A stretch of 64,000 nt of DNA. It comes from Treponema denticola ATCC 35405. GTDB taxonomy: Bacteria; Spirochaetota; Spirochaetia; Treponematales; Treponemataceae. How positions within the stretch are numbered: the stretch's first letter is position 1; each line of letters starts with the position of its first letter. This document shows, in pieces, positions 63,079 through 64,000 of the stretch. The position numbers and the translations under genes were made by a program. The stretch is taken from assembly GCF_000008185.1 (NCBI RefSeq), contig NC_002967.9, forward strand, positions 992,001 to 1,056,000. The letters are read 5' to 3'. The notes below the pieces were generated by a model. The model did not search any database, was not told where the DNA came from, and saw only the letters and a list, made by a program, of their open reading frames with translations.

Positions 63079-63141
63079 CTGTTCCCCATTATCTTTGTTT
63101 TTCCTAATTTCATTATAATGGTTTTTTGGTTCAGATGAACC
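63072..63141 (-). promoter_or_regulatory. Transposase promoter region with anti-read-through inverted repeat
   Basis: Minus strand: TATAAT at 63112-63117, with a weak -35 inside 63134-63139. GGTTCATCTG (63132-63141) is perfectly complementary to CAGATGAACC (63072-63081), which contains the start codon. The native transcript should begin near 63105 and lack the upstream arm. Confidence 0.55.
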
Positions 63142-63182
63142 TTTTTTATTTATTTTTAGGGCAATTTATTTTACAACTTACC

Positions 63183-63198
63183 GCCTTTTCAGCGTACT
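63183..63198 (+). repeat. Right 16-bp direct repeat flanking the IS element
   Basis: Exact copy of 61940-61955. Its last base is the first base of the -35 box of the glutamate mutase promoter. Confidence 0.9.
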
Positions 63199-63226
63199 TG
63201 ACACATCTTCATTTTAAGAATAGACT
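63198..63226 (+). promoter_or_regulatory. Promoter of the glutamate mutase locus
   Basis: TTGACA (63198-63203), a 17-nt spacer, TAGACT (63221-63226). A TAGGAGGCGG Shine-Dalgarno sequence lies in the leader before the ATG at 63263. Confidence 0.65.
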
Positions 63227-63262
63227 AGGCCTCAACACGATAAATTTTTTAGGAGGCGGAAT

Positions 63263-63682
63263 ATGGCAAGAAAAATTAAACTTGTATTGGGCGTAATAGG
63301 CTCTGATTGTCATGCTGTCGGTAATAAAATTTTGGATTACTCTTTAACCGAAGCCGGTTTTGAAGTAACCAATATAGGCGTTTTGAGTCCCCAAGAAGAT
63401 TTTATAAATGCTGCCCTTGAAACGAATGCGGATGCGATTTTAGTATCCTCTCTTTACGGTCAAGGAGAGCTGGACTGTAAAGGTTTACGCGAAAAATGCG
63501 ATGAAGCAGGCTTAAAAGGGATTAAGCTTTTTGTCGGCGGAAACATAGTTGTAGGAAAACAAAATTTTGATGAGGTACATAAACGTTTTACCGCAATGGG
63601 TTTTGATCACGTTTATCCGCCGGGAACACCGGTTGAAACGACTATTAAAGATTTACATGCCGACTTTCCGGATCATGCATAG
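63263..63682 (+). CDS. glmS: Glutamate mutase (methylaspartate mutase) small subunit, B12-binding
   Basis: The coenzyme-B12-binding component of glutamate mutase, which turns L-glutamate into threo-3-methylaspartate, the first step of one glutamate fermentation route. The 139-aa protein starts [19 protein letters not shown] with the DxHxxG motif whose histidine ligates cobalt. The flavodoxin-like fold continues with [18 protein letters not shown] and [12 protein letters not shown] strong RBS precedes the ATG. The downstream gene encodes the reactivating factor; the large subunit is expected beyond the window. Confidence 0.95.
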   Translation: MARKIKLVLGVIGSDCHAVGNKILDYSLTEAGFEVTNIGVLSPQEDFINAALETNADAILVSSLYGQGELDCKGLREKCDEAGLKGIKLFVGGNIVVGKQNFDEVHKRFTAMGFDHVYPPGTPVETTIKDLHADFPDHA

Positions 63683-63714
63683 GGTTTAAGATCGAACTTT
63701 AAGATTTACTTAAA

Positions 63715-64000
63715 ATGAACTGTTATTTATTTGTTGACTTTGGAAGCACGAACACAAAGATAACCCTTGTGGATATCGAAAAAGAAGACATAATCGGTAC
63801 GGCAAAGGCCTATACGACTGTTGAAACCGATGTTATGATAGGCTATAATAATGCCCTTGAGCTTCTGCACAAAAAAACCGGAACGGATTATACGGTGGTA
63901 AAAAGCCTTGCCTGCTCCTCCGCAGCAGGGGGCTTAAAGATAATTGCCATCGGCCTTGTGCCTGAACTTACAAGCGAGGCAGCAAAACGGGCTGCCCTCG
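63715..64000 (+). CDS. glmL: GlmL/MutL-type glutamate mutase reactivation factor (partial)
   Basis: The first 95 codons of an ASKHA-type ATPase associated with glutamate mutase. The protein starts MNCYLFVDFGSTNTKITLVD, the phosphate-1 motif of the actin/Hsp70 fold, then DVMIGYNNALELLHK and SLACSSAAGGLKIIAIGLV, typical of MutL/GlmL. It begins 32 bp after glmS, in the same operon. The C-terminal part is outside the window. Confidence 0.88.
   Translation, partial: MNCYLFVDFGSTNTKITLVDIEKEDIIGTAKAYTTVETDVMIGYNNALELLHKKTGTDYTVVKSLACSSAAGGLKIIAIGLVPELTSEAAKRAAL

Larger units (their letters stand above)
61956..63182 (-). mobile_element. IS30-family insertion sequence, about 1.23 kb
   Basis: A complete element with one transposase gene. 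Imperfect terminal inverted repeats of about 26-31 bp (61956-61986 and 63151-63182) share TTGTAA, TTGCCC and AAAAATA in the same spacing with five mismatches in 26. The exact ends are uncertain by one base because the outermost bases do not match. It lies between the promoter regions of the TRAP/TPR operon and the glutamate mutase genes. Confidence 0.85.

Overview
The window looks like a chromosomal segment of an oral treponeme, most probably Treponema denticola or a very close relative. The evidence is AT-rich DNA, a spirochaete-type FlaB flagellin, flagellar rod genes behind a sigma-28 promoter, a TRAP transporter with a TPR lipoprotein partner of the kind described in T. pallidum (Tp0956-Tp0958), an LptD-like protein next to uvrA, and a formylglycine-enzyme-fold lipoprotein with a diversity-generating-retroelement style 3' end.

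Layout. 1-6.7 kb holds housekeeping genes (partial tatD, efp, an S41 peptidase-like protein, argS, comF, radC), interrupted at 2.6-3.0 kb by hairpin-rich repeat DNA. 6.7-10.5 kb is an accessory island: an Rpn-family nuclease, a three-hairpin cluster, dispersed repeats, an 8-bp tandem array just downstream of a promoter, the variable lipoprotein and a 5'-truncated leucine-rich-repeat fragment. 10.6-16.4 kb carries a D,D-carboxypeptidase and asnS, an exported protein, and a fused PyrD-PyrK. 16.5-25.2 kb is a peptide ABC transporter: a frameshifted permease, a second permease, a binding lipoprotein, two ATPases and a second binding lipoprotein. 25.2-28.5 kb has hicAB, rpmB, tRNA-Asn, 5-FCL and a TPR lipoprotein. 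28.5-37.2 kb has an unknown membrane protein, a trehalase-like protein, glutamate dehydrogenase, a cobalamin riboswitch, an FNT channel, pyrE and a VTT protein. 37.3-43.2 kb is motility and chemotaxis (flaB, two FlgG-family rod genes, a FlgJ-like gene, an MCP). 43.3-57.8 kb has uvrA-lptD, tex, hemerythrin, a frameshifted Lon-like protease and xseA. 57.8-64 kb has the TRAP/TPR transporter, an IS30-family element flanked by 16-bp direct repeats, and the start of the B12-dependent glutamate mutase locus.

Three things stand out. First, at least eight genes (tatD, argS, asnS, hicA, uvrA, tex and two unknowns) have a promoter whose -10 box ends only 6-9 nt before the start codon and lack a Shine-Dalgarno sequence, so leaderless mRNA appears common here. 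Second, a well-formed cobalamin riboswitch points at glutamate dehydrogenase, while the window ends in coenzyme-B12-dependent glutamate mutase; this suggests B12 may decide how glutamate is used. Third, the variable lipoprotein has a 3' end dense in NNC codons and high in GC, the mark of adenine-directed mutagenesis, although no reverse transcriptase is present in the window.

Two conserved genes (the oppB-like permease and the Lon-like protease) each carry a one-base frameshift. I cannot tell real decay from sequencing error.
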